64,000 bases of DNA from Symbiodinium natans. Taxonomy: Eukaryota > Sar > Dinophyceae > Suessiales > Symbiodiniaceae. The position numbers were made by a program, and so were the translations under genes. Shown one piece after another: positions 12,150-23,228 of this stretch. The stretch is from contig CAJNDS010001169.1 of the NCBI GenBank assembly GCA_905221605.1, forward strand, positions 372,001 to 436,000, given 5' to 3'. Every line of letters begins with the position of its first letter. The first letter of the stretch is position 1. The notes below the pieces were generated by a model. It did not search any database, was not told the origin of the DNA, and was given only the letters and a program-made list of their open reading frames with translations.

Positions 12150-12720
12150 CGAAGCAGCACAGTGCAGCGTAGAAGCACGCACCGTGACCAGTCGGCGAGG
12201 GGTCTGGTGTTCGCCCTACTGAATCTTCCTCCCATGGTGATCAGCCAGTGGGGCTATCCAAGGGCTACCGATTCAATCGCTCTTAACAGGGTATGTTGCA
12301 TCAGATGCTTTCATTCTTGCCATAGCAAGCACTGAATACGGATGACGCAGTTATCCTATCATTGCCAGGGACCATCCCATCTGCTATCTGCCTGTCGGCA
12401 CCGTCCAGACCATCGAGAGTGTAGCTCCGCGACGGCCCCTGCTGGGGCCGCCACCACGGACGACTGTGCAAGGTCCCAGTTAAGATCCTGTGACGTACTT
12501 CCCACTTTTCCCAGCAACTTCTCCGCTTCCGTTCAGGCGTAATGCCTTTGGGAATGAGCACTGACGACAATTGGGCCACTTTTGTGTTGGCAGAGTGCCA
12601 CAGCGTTTTAGCGGCCGCATTTATTTGCTCGTACTGGATTACTCCGTCATCCTTCTGCCTGTAAGGGAAGGAGGTCACCGCTTTGAGAGCAGAGGGTTCT
12701 GGCTCTGTGGCGCGCTCCAG
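12150..12720. repeat. Dispersed repeat, copy 1 (mate at 27,210-27,790)
   Basis: Similar by eye at roughly three bases in four to 27,210-27,790 in the same orientation. Shared landmarks include GCACCGTGACCAGTC, GGGCTA..CGATTC.ATCGCTCTTA, CTATCATTGCCAGGG and GACGACAATTGGGC. The minus-strand frame 12,834-12,301 and its mate share a protein-like segment (EPEPSALK..TSFPYR and RHRILTGTLHSRP). A conserved frame in both copies suggests a formerly coding mobile sequence. Confidence 0.7.
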
Positions 12721-12925
12721 GAACATGAATCTGGAGGCGGCCAGAAAGAGGCAGGTTCCGACAATTAACGCGTTTGTGAGGGTCACCTTGGAAGGCTCGC
12801 ATGCGCTCGGGCATAGACAATATCGCAAGCTCAACCCGACACCCTCCGTTGCATTTTCTTGATGCCGTCAGACAGGCTGTCTCGGCGTCAGTGGCAAGCC
12901 AACACCTGGAGCATTTTTGGGCGGC

Positions 12926-13702
12926 CTATAATCTGGAGTGGCCAGATATTACGGCACGTGCCAATGTATCGTTTCGTCGTGTCCTCCCATTGGAGGGACT
13001 TCTCGATATGCCACTTGCCACGGAGCCCTCCGCGGCGGCACATAGCGAACAGCACCTCAATGTCCACGGCAGCTCCTCCGAGTCGGAAGACATCCGGCCA
13101 ACGTCCCCTGCTCCGAAACCACAAGAAATGGAGGATGCTGCGCCGCAAGTAAGGGACTGGCGCTTTTCGGAGCTGCACACCACTGACCTAGCTGCTTTGC
13201 GAGAAGTGGACGTCTGCATTTCCTTCCGATTGCCGGTTTTGAAGATGACCACTGGAACCGGCTTGTGGCGCCCCCAACCATGCGTGGGCCCAAAGCACGC
13301 CCGCACAGAATGGTACGACGCTGCTACGGCGCACTGGGCCGCCATCAAGGGGCTTGCCCGGTCGAGGCACCCCACAAAACAAAGTCTCAATAGCTTTTGG
13401 TTCAAGATGTACTGTTCTCGCAAGCTTGACTCCTGCACCTGTCCTTGCACCATGGGGAAGCCTTTTTTATCCCTTTTGCGCAGTCTCAGGGCAGGTGGGC
13501 CTTTGATATGCCCGACCAGCCAAAAGCGCGACCGTCGCCGCCGGGGGCACGTTGACCTGGAGGTCCGTGATGCGTTGCTCGGATTCTGGGAATCCCAACA
13601 CTTAGGTAGGCCAGCTGCGCGTCCAGGGGGCCCATTCTGGTGAGCCTCAAACGCCAGCAGTAGGGCACCTATCCAGTAGTCCGGATCACTGTAACACAGC
13701 AT
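12926..13702 (-). CDS. Unrecognised ORF with a segment shared with 27.8 kb
   Basis: 258-codon frame on the minus strand. Its segment QYILNQKLLRLCFVGC recurs on the plus strand at about 27,797-27,845 as QYILNQKLLRLCLVGC. The two copies differ mostly at silent positions, which argues that this is the coding frame. The rest is Arg/Ser/Cys-rich with no domain I know. It lies just downstream of the helicase-motif frames on the same strand and may belong to that element. The plus-strand frame 12,801-13,643 is equally long and cannot be fully excluded. Confidence 0.35.
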   Translation of the reverse strand: MLCYSDPDYWIGALLLAFEAHQNGPPGRAAGLPKCWDSQNPSNASRTSRSTCPRRRRSRFWLVGHIKGPPALRLRKRDKKGFPMVQGQVQESSLREQYILNQKLLRLCFVGCLDRASPLMAAQCAVAASYHSVRACFGPTHGWGRHKPVPVVIFKTGNRKEMQTSTSRKAARSVVCSSEKRQSLTCGAASSISCGFGAGDVGRMSSDSEELPWTLRCCSLCAAAEGSVASGISRSPSNGRTRRNDTLARAVISGHSRL

Positions 13703-13794
13703 TGCGGGGAACTGTGCATTACGAACGCCCGGGATGTCGGCAACAGCGAAAAACAGGTCAGCGATGTACTGCGCAGTGGTAAGGAAACCATACC

Positions 13795-16700
13795 CTACAA
13801 TGGAATCCTTGAGGGAGGCCGGTCAAGTTCTGGCGCATTGCTGCCTAACATTGCTTCCAGGTCAATGAATTGCAGAGAACCAGAGAGCTTTAGGCACTGC
13901 GGGACGAGCGGGTCAAGAAGTTGTAAGTATGATGCTGGGAAGGTCTCCGGCAGGTGGAGGAGCTTATCAGCGACCTCGAGAAGGTACTCGGGCTCATTTA
14001 GGTGGTTTTGCAGCATATCTTCGTGGGCCCGGTAGGCACGAAGTTGTTGTTCATGGGTTGTTAGATGTGTCGAATCCTTTAGACTCATGTAGGGTTTGGG
14101 CTTGACGGTCCTCCGAAATGATGCCCTGCCGCCAGCGCTTTCCACATAAGACGGCTTACCGACTGTTATTCCTGTCTGTTTCCTGCTCTTCTTGCCAAGT
14201 TGGTGCGGTGCGAGCGGGGTCCTGCGAACCAGGTGAGGCACCACGAGGCTTCGCTTTTGGTGGCTCCTGCGGCTTTGCATTGTCTAGCACCAGGGGACGA
14301 GTCTCCTTTTTCGCAGGGGGAGGACTTTGGGCCTCATTCCCACGCCACAAGATGTTCCGGCATGCGAGCCAAAGTTCGACTGAGGAGTTGGCGCCGATGG
14401 GTCACTCATTCCCTTCGCCTGCCCGGTTGTGGCCCGCGGCGTGCTACATGGCGTTCGTGATGCGTCCCTTGCCTGACGGGTTTGCTCTGGACTGACAGGT
14501 TTGCCGCTTTTCGGGTGCGGCTTGGGGCTTGGAGGGCGGCGAACCCCCGGGGGCGGGGCTCTAGTCGCCGAGCAAGGAGACGGGTCGCTCTGCCTAGCCT
14601 CCGCCGGCGGCCGGGGGAGGGTCATGGCTAACACTGCACGGCAAAGAGCGCGGGGGGGTGGCAACCCCAGCCTCCTTTTTAGGGGGGCCACTGTCCGTCG
14701 CGATTTGCCGGGACGTAACACACGGCGTCCGTGACGCCTCCCTGTGAGGGGGCGGCGGCGGGGTGGCCACACGTGCAACCGAGCCTCGCGCTGTCTTTGG
14801 GGCAGGCTTGTGCCACGACGCCCCCCATCTCCCCACCCTGACTTGAGCAGAGCCACCAGGCGGCGCGCCGCCAAGTACCCCACGCATCTCCTGGGCGATG
14901 CCAAGCTGTTGGCCCCACCAAAAAGAGGGCCGGCGCCGCAGGCTGATGCTCCATTTGAACACAAGGCTGGCATTGAACAGGCCCCGCAAGGCCTGCGTCT
15001 AATTCCAGTAAGAGCGGGCAACGCCGTCCAAGAGACGGCGATTGACTCAGACTCCCCGGAAACAGCCCTGTACCGGCGGGAAGTACAAATTCGGTGGCTG
15101 CCAAGCAACCTCCACCCGCCACTCCTTCCAGATAATTCTTGAACCCACACGCAGTACACGGCATTGGGCAGGGGCTCCAGAGTGAGTCCCTGAGCCTGCA
15201 GTTCCGACACGGTGCCCCAATATTTTTGGGAGCTGAACAAGGCGGCTTGCCCTCTGCACTCGTATGTTAAGTCACGGTGTAAGATGGTGCTTTCATCCTG
15301 CCAAGTGGCCTTCAGCACCCAAGCTGTGGCTAATGACGGTGTGGCAAAGAGAGCTGCCCCTACCTTACGATCAGTGGGGAGAACGAAGCTGGCAACCGTT
15401 TGTTCGCGGAATGCCTGCTTGTGCGAAACTGCGGCAACACCTGGATCCGCAATGCTCCACAAGCTTGCTTGAGTATACGCAGGTATTCTTGACTGTCGAT
15501 CATCCCCCCTGTCGCGCAGGCTGCCATTTGAAAGCAGGCTCCAACTCCGTCTCGATAGGACGGTGTCAGGAAAATCATCGGGCCGAGCCCTCTAGTGAAA
15601 GAAGAAGTCGCTCGGGCAAAGCCAGCCTCACTCCGGTATAGAAAGCGAGACGCTCTACTTGTGACAAATACACAAACGCCGAAGGTGGGCCCCGTCGAGC
15701 ACGCTGTGGTGATGGCATGAAAGTATCTCTTCAGCGCCCCAAGGTTGGCGATAAGGAAGTTCTTGAAGGCGCCCATGTCCCAGTGCTAGGATGCCCTTTC
15801 AGAGGGCATTTCTGGGACGCCTTGCACGCTTCCATGAGGCTCACGTGTGCTTCACCTAGTTCCTCCTCCGATAAAAGCTAGACCGTAGGAGATACTTGCT
15901 TTGCAGAACAAATTTGGCATATTGGGAGACGAAGCCAATGGGTGCCTTGTCTTAATGCTGACCCACCTGCAGGTTTCCATCCATCGCCCTGCAGGGCTAC
16001 GAAGAGGGCGCTCCAGCAAGCGCTTCAGGCTGGGCCCTTGTGGCATTAGGAGGGTGGGGCTCCGTCCCTCTAGTGCAAAAGTGCAGGCCTCAGGGTACCT
16101 ACATGCGTACATGATGGCAGAAACCTCCGGCGGGAGTCGCATTGAAGTGCTAAGGGAGATATTGATCGCCATCCCCACAATAGGCTTGAGGCCCGCCGCC
16201 TGCATGACCGACTCCGCCGCCTTTGGTTTGGAATGACTGAGGCAAAGGATGGATTCCAACATGGAGTTCGCTGTGGGGTCGGGCACTCCCATGCCCGCAT
16301 GCACAGTTTGTCTACCCCATGAGGGCATATCTCCTTGCCCCTTTTTCCATGGTCCGGGCCATGTTGCAGCTGTTTCAACAGGGCCTCTGGCAACGTTGTG
16401 GGCGTGAAAAGGGCGGGAGGGATGGAGTTGAGGCCACAATTCTTTTCTCGAGCAGCTCCGTTACGAAGTGATAGTTCGGGCGAGACCCTCCCGCAGGCTG
16501 CCTGTGATCACCAATCATGACGTCTAGCGCCTGTCGTATGTGGGACAGTAGGCAGTTGGACCCTGGGGTACCCAGTTGTTGCGCTTCATCTCTTAGAAGG
16601 ATCTCTACCTCCTTCAACCTATTGACCAACACGGAGAAAGGAAAGCTAAGGCGTGCAATGATCGTGCCATGTGTGGCAGCCACTAGTAGGCCAGGCCCCG

Positions 16701-17538
16701 CGTCATGGGCGTCGAAAGGGAGTTTATGTGTGTGCTTCTCACGGCTGGCTGGTACTCTTACAATACGACTTCGGATGAAGCTGTTGCTCCCCGCAGTCAG
16801 CCGGTCCGCGGCTTCTATGTATGCTCACCGACTCATTGCCATGGGCCGTGTAGAGGGTGAGTTTGCTGGCAAGACTAGCGACCAGGACTCCCATGAAAGC
16901 GCACGAACGTGTTTTCCCACTGCCAGGGGCTCCAGTGATGAAGACGGAGGAGCGATTTGCTCCCAGTCCATAGGCGCAGGTGGCGAGGAGCGCGGCCAAG
17001 TGCCCATCTGTCCCCCAATAAGTGTTGCATAGGCTGGACAGAAAGGCCGGACCAGCAGCGAGGGCAAAGGCCATCGCTCGGTTCCTCGGGTCGGTCTCGC
17101 GACTCACCGATTCCGGTGACATGTGTAGCTTGTCCGCTGGCCATAGCGCAGAAGTGCGGGCGTCCTTCTGGCCATCAACCGGGACTGTGGGTTGAGTGTC
17201 CAGAATTCCGGCCAGCAAATGCGGCGACCATGGCTTTTCATACGTTTGGTCTCTGTCGAGCCAGAGTTGATTGGAGTCACGCACGGACGGATTATCATGC
17301 TTAGGACCCTCCAAAGGATTGTTTGCACTTGAGCCTCGTGTTGCCCCTGGAGAACCGGGAGTGTTGTTAGGTGTGTAAGCTGGGCCCATAACCTGTGCCA
17401 ATATTCCTCAACCACTAGTCCAACGACCAGTACCAGCACCAGATTGAGAAGGAAGCCAGGTAACCAATGTGGCTGACGGATCAAGTCCACAGGGGCCACA
17501 GGCACCCCAAGGGCCACATGTACCCTCTTCTTAGGCAT
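13795..17538 (-). pseudogene. SF1-helicase-motif element or gene, fragmented across frames
   Basis: Consecutive minus-strand frames carry ordered superfamily-1 helicase motifs. Walker A is VFITGAPGSGKTRS (about 16,905). A TGT-type segment AATHGTIIARL lies near 16,680. Walker B is LLRDEAQQLG (near 16,590). Motif III is VMIGDHRQPAGG (near 16,515). A motif-IV-like LSTSMRLPPEVSAIMY lies near 16,140. The reading frame changes between motifs, through unrecognised introns or frameshifts. Frames at 15,776-15,360, 15,462-14,284 and 14,280-13,795 continue on the same strand as Arg/Pro/Gly-rich sequence without known domains. Later helicase motifs V and VI were not found. It could be a mobile-element helicase or a decayed cellular helicase. 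Confidence 0.5.
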
Positions 17539-17635
17539 ATGCAGAAGTGCGTCTCACAGAGGGGTGGATGCCCCGGTCAGTTGGTTCACCAAGCTTGTAT
17601 GCTGCTTATTATTTAAAAGCAGAGCAACCTTAAGG

Positions 17636-17972
17636 TGCACAGTCTTCCGCAAGTAGCAACAACCAACTGACGCTGGTGATCGGCCAAAGATGCGCACAGC
17701 CAAAAAGCGCCAAGGTAGCTCCTTGAAGAGTCATTTGCGAACGTCTGAAACTGGATTCTGGACGCCGTATTGACCGGGCGTTTGATGGAGTTCGAAAGAC
17801 GTGGTGGTTTTGCACTAACAGAGAAGTATGGTGTGACACGTTCTCTGGAAAGCCTTGTGATGGAATGCATGTTTACAAAGAGCCGGAGAGCCTAGAAGCC
17901 ACAGGTTACTTTCCTTCAAAGCTTGGCAGAGCTTTGCTAAAAGCAGCAAAGAAAGTGGTGCTCGGGTCTTAA
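17636..17972 (+). pseudogene. Copia pol C-terminal remnant (methyltransferase-like tail)
   Basis: A plus-strand frame is homologous to the last 100 or so codons of the copia-2 polyprotein (end at 52,533). Shared blocks are FCTNREVWCDTFSGKPCD versus FATNREEWSEIFSGKPCD, and GYFPSKLGRALLKAAK versus GIYPTKLGRALLRAAK. The upstream part is truncated and frame-broken. It is followed by a polypurine tract (AAGAGGGG, 18,012-18,019) and an LTR start, so the 3' end of an older, diverged family member sits here. Confidence 0.8.
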
Positions 17973-18019
17973 CTGTTGACCTTCACGTTCTGAGCTTAGA
18001 CACTGCAGTCCAAGAGGGG

Positions 18020-18060
18020 TGTGAAAAGCCATGCCTAAGTAAGTGGGAGAACTGAAGGGC
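18020..18060 (+). repeat. Truncated LTR start of the remnant copia copy
   Basis: TGTGAAAAGCCATGCC begins right after the polypurine tract, as TGTGAAAG does in copia-2. It is cut off after about 41 bp where the palindromic RT sequence begins. A related AGAAAAGCCATGCC motif occurs in the LTR-like block at 23.6 kb. Confidence 0.6.
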
Positions 18061-18511
18061 AGCGCCTGCTGCAATGGCAGCATCACGGCGCACTGCATCC
18101 ATGGAGATATTATCCAACCAAACATTGACATTTTTCACTCCTTAACCTTGGACTATCTGTTCCAACGGCATGGCCAGTGCAAGCTTTGCCAATGTGGGCG
18201 CCAACGGGCATCCCTGCAAGAGACCACTTGCCGGGTTTATCGGCATGGACAGGACCAGGCAGCGCGGTCCCCTGTTGGACATCTACAGGGGACCGCGCTG
18301 CCTGAATGGGGAATTGTTCCTGTCCATGCCGATTTACCCTGCAAGAGGTCTCTTGCAGGGATGCCCGTTGGCGCCCACATTGGCGAAGCTTGCACTGGCC
18401 ACCGTTGGAACAGATAGTCCAAGGTCAAGAAGTGACAAATGTCAATGTTTGGTTGGATGATATCTTCCTGGATATGCAGTGCACCGTAATGCTGCCATTG
18501 CAGCAGGCGCT
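18061..18511. repeat. Near-perfect 450-bp palindrome of RT sequence
   Basis: Arm 1 is about 18,061-18,275 and arm 2 about 18,285-18,511, with a spacer of about 9 bp (centre near 18,280). The innermost part is exact (CAGCGCGGTCCCCTG against its complement) and the arms match outward with scattered mismatches. Both arms encode the same piece of non-LTR reverse transcriptase in opposite orientations. Confidence 0.85.
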
Positions 18512-18766
18512 CTAAAGTTGTAGCTGAACTGAAAAAAGCGCGCACGGAACAAGACCCGGACACCAAACCCTTGGCGAAGAACTTGGGCATTGATTCGGCG
18601 GGTGGACGTAGAAGACGCCTGCTTACGGCCTTAAAGCGCTTTAGATGTGGCATGAGCCAAGCCACCAAGCAGCTTCGGGTCCCGACCGTTCTAGGGCCAG
18701 GGTCGAAATACTTCGGGCAAGCCCTTTTGCAGTGGCTTTGCATGGTCATAAGGCGCAGGGCATAGC
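18285..18766 (+). pseudogene. Non-LTR (LINE-type) reverse transcriptase fragment
   Basis: The plus strand of arm 2 and beyond encodes RT motifs: ARGLLQGCPLAPTLAKLALA (motif B, QGCPLxP) and, in another frame, VNVWLDDIFLD (catalytic DD). Further on come KPLAKNLGIDSAGGRRRRL and SKYFGQALLQW. The LGxDxAGGRRRR block is one I associate with dinoflagellate LINE RTs just after the palm. Frames change within the fragment and no 5' half is present, so it is a dead remnant. Confidence 0.65.
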
Positions 18767-19657
18767 GCCCAAACGCATAAAAACACTGCGCGGCGCGCTC
18801 TCCAAACAGCTCCAGGATGTAAAACCCAAGAGCAGATTTGGTGGGGCCCTGTAAGCGGTGCTGCCAGCGGCGCATCCAATCTTTCATGAGGAAAACTCGT
18901 TGCTGGAAGAGGCACGGCATTACGATCTGCTCCAAGGATCCATCTCCGAAAGTCAGATGCACGGTGATGTCTCTTTGCCACCAAGACGCGGGCAGCGAGC
19001 GCTCCGAACCTTTCGGAAAGCTCAGGCTCCCGCCCGTGCTCTTGTCGCTCCGTGGTGAATTTCAGCACGTAGTCGGTTTGTGTGCTTGCTCACGTATGTT
19101 TGGTCACACGTTTTGCACGCATGCTACATTGGTTGAACATGTAGCACGCAGGCTCGCAGCTGCAACCGTGGTCCCTTGGGACCTTTCGTTTTCACCCACC
19201 CTCCACGACCCTTTTGTTTGTACATTGGGCTTGTACTTAGGCGGGAGTTGCGATTCTCCCTCCTCCAGGCATCCTTTTTCCAGTCCTCATGGAGGCTGCA
19301 GCTTGATTCATTTCCTTTCTTTCGTGGAGATCAAAATGCTCCACGTTTCGGCAGTGACAGAGGGCTGAGCCCCTGTCGGGGGAAATATACGCCGAACCAT
19401 TGTTTCTACATTGAGTCGACTGAGTCGATTCTGAGTTGCTCGAAGTGGATCTGCATTCCGGCAGTGAAAGAAGAAGTGCGCTTCGGTCTTGAGCTAGTTC
19501 CTTGCTACTTGGAATGTAGGAATTTGTAAAACAAATCTTACATTGCTTTATCGCATTAAAGCTAGCACCAGCTGCGGCCAAATACTGTGACCGAACCTCC
19601 CCAGCCAGGAAGGTGATCCGGGTTTGGCCTTTTCCGAGGCTAGACATGACAAGGGGC
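18767..19657. other. No gene seen between two LINE remnants
   Basis: Mixed sequence. The minus frame 19,785-19,237 is open but shows no recognised domain; it may be the 3' end of the LINE-like element on that strand. Confidence 0.35.
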
Positions 19658-20650
19658 TCAGGCATGATCACCCCATTGGAGTTTCGGTAGAGAGTCACCT
19701 GTGGAGGGAGGAAATGGTGAGGCCAGGCGCGCTTGCGGTTTGCCCTGGCTAATCCCCCCAACATGGGGGATGTCCGCTTCTGCACGACTCAGAACCCTCG
19801 GTCCCGTACGCGGCAAGGTACCTACCTGGGTCCAATCGTTATCCTCAGAGCTCACCTCAATCTCCTCATTGGCTTCTGCCACGAATGCAGCAGCTCTCTC
19901 CCGCAAGGCTTCCTGGGCTTTCTGGGCTTCCTGCTGTTCAACTTTAACCTGCTCCCTCTCCTTGAGAACCAGCGGGGGGTGCTCACTTTCGGGCTCCGAC
20001 TGCGCCATTGGTTCCAGAGACTTACCGCGCCTTGCAGGGGGGGCTGCGTGGTTTTGGACCACGACCCCGAACCTGCGCCCATGGCGCGGAACTTGCTTGT
20101 CTCTCTGAACGGGAGGAGCTAGAGGGTTGCTCCTCTGACCCAGGCCTGGAGTTCTTGCGCACATAGCCTGTGTCCCATCTACTCCAGTCCTGTCGGGCAG
20201 CTTTCCTCTGCTCCCTGTTTGGCCTAGTCTTGCTCCTGGTGATCTTTGCCGAAGACCACCAGTCTTTGCCTTCTGCTTCTCTTTGAATTTGGGCCAGATA
20301 TTGCACTTCTTTTGCTTTAGCCTCGCCACTGCCTTGGAGCTAGAGCTGGAACTGGAAGAGCTTTCCTCTGGCTCAACAGGCTCCACCTTTGGAGGGGCAA
20401 GAATCACCATCCCCCGACTGTGGGGCTCATACGGGATATCGGCCCCCACGACGTTAAGTGGCTGGCTTTCTTGGTGGCCTGCATGGGGCTCCTGGGAGGG
20501 CACATCCTCACCCGCCCCCGGAGGCGTTTGCTCCCCGAGCCTTCGGGCTGGGTGCTGACTAGCAGAAGGACCCAATGAAACGTGGGAGTCCCCATTCCCT
20601 TGGCCTTGAGGCCGGGCTCGCATTGGAAACTCCCAATGGCTCTTGCTCAA
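19658..20650 (-). CDS. Low-complexity tail ORF of LINE-like element
   Basis: 330-codon minus-strand frame rich in Pro, Glu, Arg, Lys and Ser, with a run of serines, basic clusters and an acidic-basic coiled stretch (EREQVKVEQQEAQKAQEALRE). No catalytic motif is seen. It lies downstream on the strand of the RNase H frame and is probably the disordered C-terminal part of that element or a gag-like region. Confidence 0.35.
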   Translation of the reverse strand: MSKSHWEFPMRARPQGQGNGDSHVSLGPSASQHPARRLGEQTPPGAGEDVPSQEPHAGHQESQPLNVVGADIPYEPHSRGMVILAPPKVEPVEPEESSSSSSSSSKAVARLKQKKCNIWPKFKEKQKAKTGGLRQRSPGARLGQTGSRGKLPDRTGVDGTQAMCARTPGLGQRSNPLAPPVQRDKQVPRHGRRFGVVVQNHAAPPARRGKSLEPMAQSEPESEHPPLVLKEREQVKVEQQEAQKAQEALRERAAAFVAEANEEIEVSSEDNDWTQVGTLPRTGPRVLSRAEADIPHVGGISQGKPQARLASPFPPSTGDSLPKLQWGDHA

Positions 20651-21609
20651 TCCCTGGCCTAGAGGCCGGGTTCAAGTTTGAACTTCCCCTTGGCTCTTGC
20701 TCATCAGAATTGAACCCAGGTCCTTTACTCGAGGCATCGGCCGACCAGCTAGTCGTCACTTTGTGCCGCGTGCTCAATTGGCGGCCCTTGCGCCTTTTGC
20801 GCCTCTTCCCCTCTGCTCACTCGCCTTCAGTAGGACTTTCGCTCGTCCTGCTGGTTCCACCGCCAGACGATGCAAGCATCACACCAGTGGTTCCCGTGCG
20901 GGCTTTTGGTGCGCCCGCACGCAGCCGCTCCACACGCCTGGCACGGTACATTGCACGGGCGTCGTTTGGCACATACGCTTCCCATGGTGGCTCAAGCAAA
21001 GAAACCTGCAGCGCAAACACTCCCTAACAGACACAAGTACCCTTACGGTCCCTTCGGCTTGCAAAAGGAACTGAGAGGCACAAGAGATGTCCCCTCTGAA
21101 GCTTTCCTTGGGGGGGGCCTAGGGGCTTGGCCGGCTTCAGCTGGTGCGAGGCTCTTTGTCTGGACCAGAGGTTTAGGTGCATGCCCCGCTGCTTTGGTTA
21201 GAGTGAAGAACGGGTGGTTCTTCCCCTTGATTTTTTGGCCTGGGTTCAGCCATACCAGGACCAGGATCAATTGATTTTTGCGAACCCGCGTCCTCTGACC
21301 AGGAAGGGACCCCAAACATAGATCGGAGATCTCCCTGGCCCGGCGGCCGGGATGCCGACAAAGCCTGGAAGAGTGTCTCCGGGGTTTCAGGTTGGGGGGC
21401 CAAAGGACGGAAGGCTTGCCAAATGGTCCCTACGCCTTTTGGGTTGAAATTCTGACCAGGGGGGGCTTTAGGTTCTGCTACTTGACCAGTTCTTTTGGTG
21501 GTTTTTGGGTGTCCCACACAAGGTCTGATTAATCTGGCTGGAAGTGTCATCTGAGCCGGTCTCGCCCATGCTCCACAAGCCGAACACTCCCAACTACACC
21601 CTTTATTGA
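20651..21609 (-). other. Frame-broken middle part of the LINE-like element
   Basis: Overlapping minus-strand frames at 21,550-21,173, 21,064-20,879 (Cys/His-rich: CLRCRFLCLSHHGKRMC) and 21,020-20,817 look like one decayed coding stretch. A TTGGCC-rich repeat of 'GGCCTNGAGGCCGGG' occurs near 20,605 and 20,660. No domain is assigned. Confidence 0.3.
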
Positions 21610-22041
21610 TTAGGGTATGGGAGGGGGCAAGGTCAGACCACTGGGGGGTCCGCCTTCACAACCAATGCAAGGCTGGCGCATGAGCCGCTCAAAGGGCTTC
21701 CCCACCTTGCATGATTCAACGTAAAGGCCACAAATGTTGCACTTCATCGTGAAGTTCGTCTTATGTTCCTTCACCACCCACACATGTCCTTCGATCGCTT
21801 GCGGCGACACCGCCTTGCTGCGCATACGTTCCGTCTTGCTCGGGCCAGCCGCATTTTTCCTTTCCTGAGCCGCCTGTTGTCTGTTTTTGGCAATGGTCTT
21901 TTTAATCAAATCCTTGTCCGTATGTTCCAGGGCCGCTTCAACGCGCTGCGCCAGGTGGTGAATGACCTGGGCAACAATTCGGTCCGCGCTGCCTGCGCCA
22001 GAGGCTCGCCTGACCAAACTCTTCCAGAAAGGCTTGTTCAT
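21610..22041 (-). CDS. Basic, Cys-containing ORF of LINE-like element
   Basis: 143-codon frame. An amphipathic N-half (VIHHLAQRVEAALEHTDKDL) leads into a basic region and then HVWVVKEHKTNFTMKCNICGLYVESC and CIGCEGG, a CxxC pair that may bind zinc. It lies directly downstream of the RNase H frame on the minus strand and is probably part of the same broken ORF2. Confidence 0.4.
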   Translation of the reverse strand: MNKPFWKSLVRRASGAGSADRIVAQVIHHLAQRVEAALEHTDKDLIKKTIAKNRQQAAQERKNAAGPSKTERMRSKAVSPQAIEGHVWVVKEHKTNFTMKCNICGLYVESCKVGKPFERLMRQPCIGCEGGPPSGLTLPPPIP

Positions 22042-22078
22042 TGCGATGCGACCTGACCCACGTCGCCGCCAGGAGATG

Positions 22079-22719
22079 TCATTTCTCCCAGACTTGGCTC
22101 CAGGATAGGTAGGTCTGAACCCCGAAATTCCAGCTGCGCAGCTGGCGCAAAGCTACCTTGGTGTCTGAAGTGACATCCACTTGCACATCCAAGCATTTAA
22201 GCAGCTGTATCAGAGCTTCAGATTCCCCCGCCGATACAGTGGATTGAGGCAGCACGCCCGATAAGACCCCAGCTTTTTCCAGGCCGGTCGGAGTTTGCTT
22301 TGCCGCCACCACGTTTCGCAATCTCGGGTCACGGGTATAGCGTCCTCCTGATGCGTCAGTACCATAGACGTACTGGTCCCATTTAGGGCTCTGCTCCAAG
22401 AAAATCCCCTTCCTGTGAATCGGGTACTCTTCTGTGTGGCGCATATATTTTTGGGGAGCATCCCTCGCAGCCATAAGCAGGTTTCCGGGATTTTCTTCTT
22501 GTAATCCAAGACCCACTTCGGCATTGGCTGGGCGCCTGGAATGCGCTTACATTCATACAAAAGATGGTGGGGCGTGTTTTGCTGACCACACCATTGGCAG
22601 AAACGCAGCCCTTGGTTTCCTTCATGCAAATGGAGGCCCTGAAACACCATACGATATGACGTCTTACGTGCCACAAGCTTGGGGCTTCTCAGGAGCTTCC
22701 GCGCCACCGTCCAGTCCAC
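22079..22719 (-). pseudogene. LINE-type zinc motif plus RNase H domain
   Basis: Two overlapping minus frames. The first (22,719-22,210) carries FCQWCGQQNTPHHLLYEC, a CxxC-H-C element typical just after the RT of non-LTR elements. The second (22,516-22,079) carries an RNase H core: VYGTDASGGRY (first Asp), GESEALIQLL (catalytic Glu) and DVTSDTKVALRQL (third Asp). The frames overlap by about 300 bp and the shift falls between the domains, so the copy is probably inactive. RNase H removes RNA from the RNA-DNA hybrid during target-primed reverse transcription. Confidence 0.65.
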
Positions 22720-23228
22720 TCCTTCGGCCGCCCGGCCTGTGTGAGGAAAGTCCTAACCCCATGCAACGTGGTACCTTCCCAAGTCCAGTGGATCATCGCC
22801 GAGACCGGCTCTGCCAATTTTTGCCAGCCATGGCGGGTCTCTTGTTGTCGTCTCCACAAGGGCTTCCATGCCTGGAAAAGCAAGGCGCGCCCATGCTCAT
22901 CAGCCTGAAAGGCACAACGCATGAGGGCATCTGCTTGCTGCAGGATCACATTGAGAAGAGGGTCCACCGCCTCATCACCATGAAGATCCAGTATGACATC
23001 CACTGATCCTCCGCCCCAGGGCGATCGCCACTGTGTTATGCAATCACGTGCGACCAAGGGCAATCTCGGTGTTCGTGATCTCTCAGTCCGTCGATTTGCT
23101 TTTTCGACATGGCGATGTGGGAACCAATACAAGCCCCTGTCAAGCTGAATCTGGACAATGTCTGGAAACTGTTGGAGAGGGAGTTGAAGCGCAATTTCTA
23201 TGCCCATTCTCGCCTGTATCTCCAGCAC
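22689..23228 (-). pseudogene. Region between RT and zinc motif of the LINE-like element
   Basis: 179-codon frame upstream of the zinc/RNase H frames, with amphipathic helices (LLNVILQQADALMRCAF, PLWRRQQETRHGWQKLAEPV). It has no palm motifs, so the RT core is missing or lies beyond a break to the right. Assigned by position and strand only. Confidence 0.35.
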
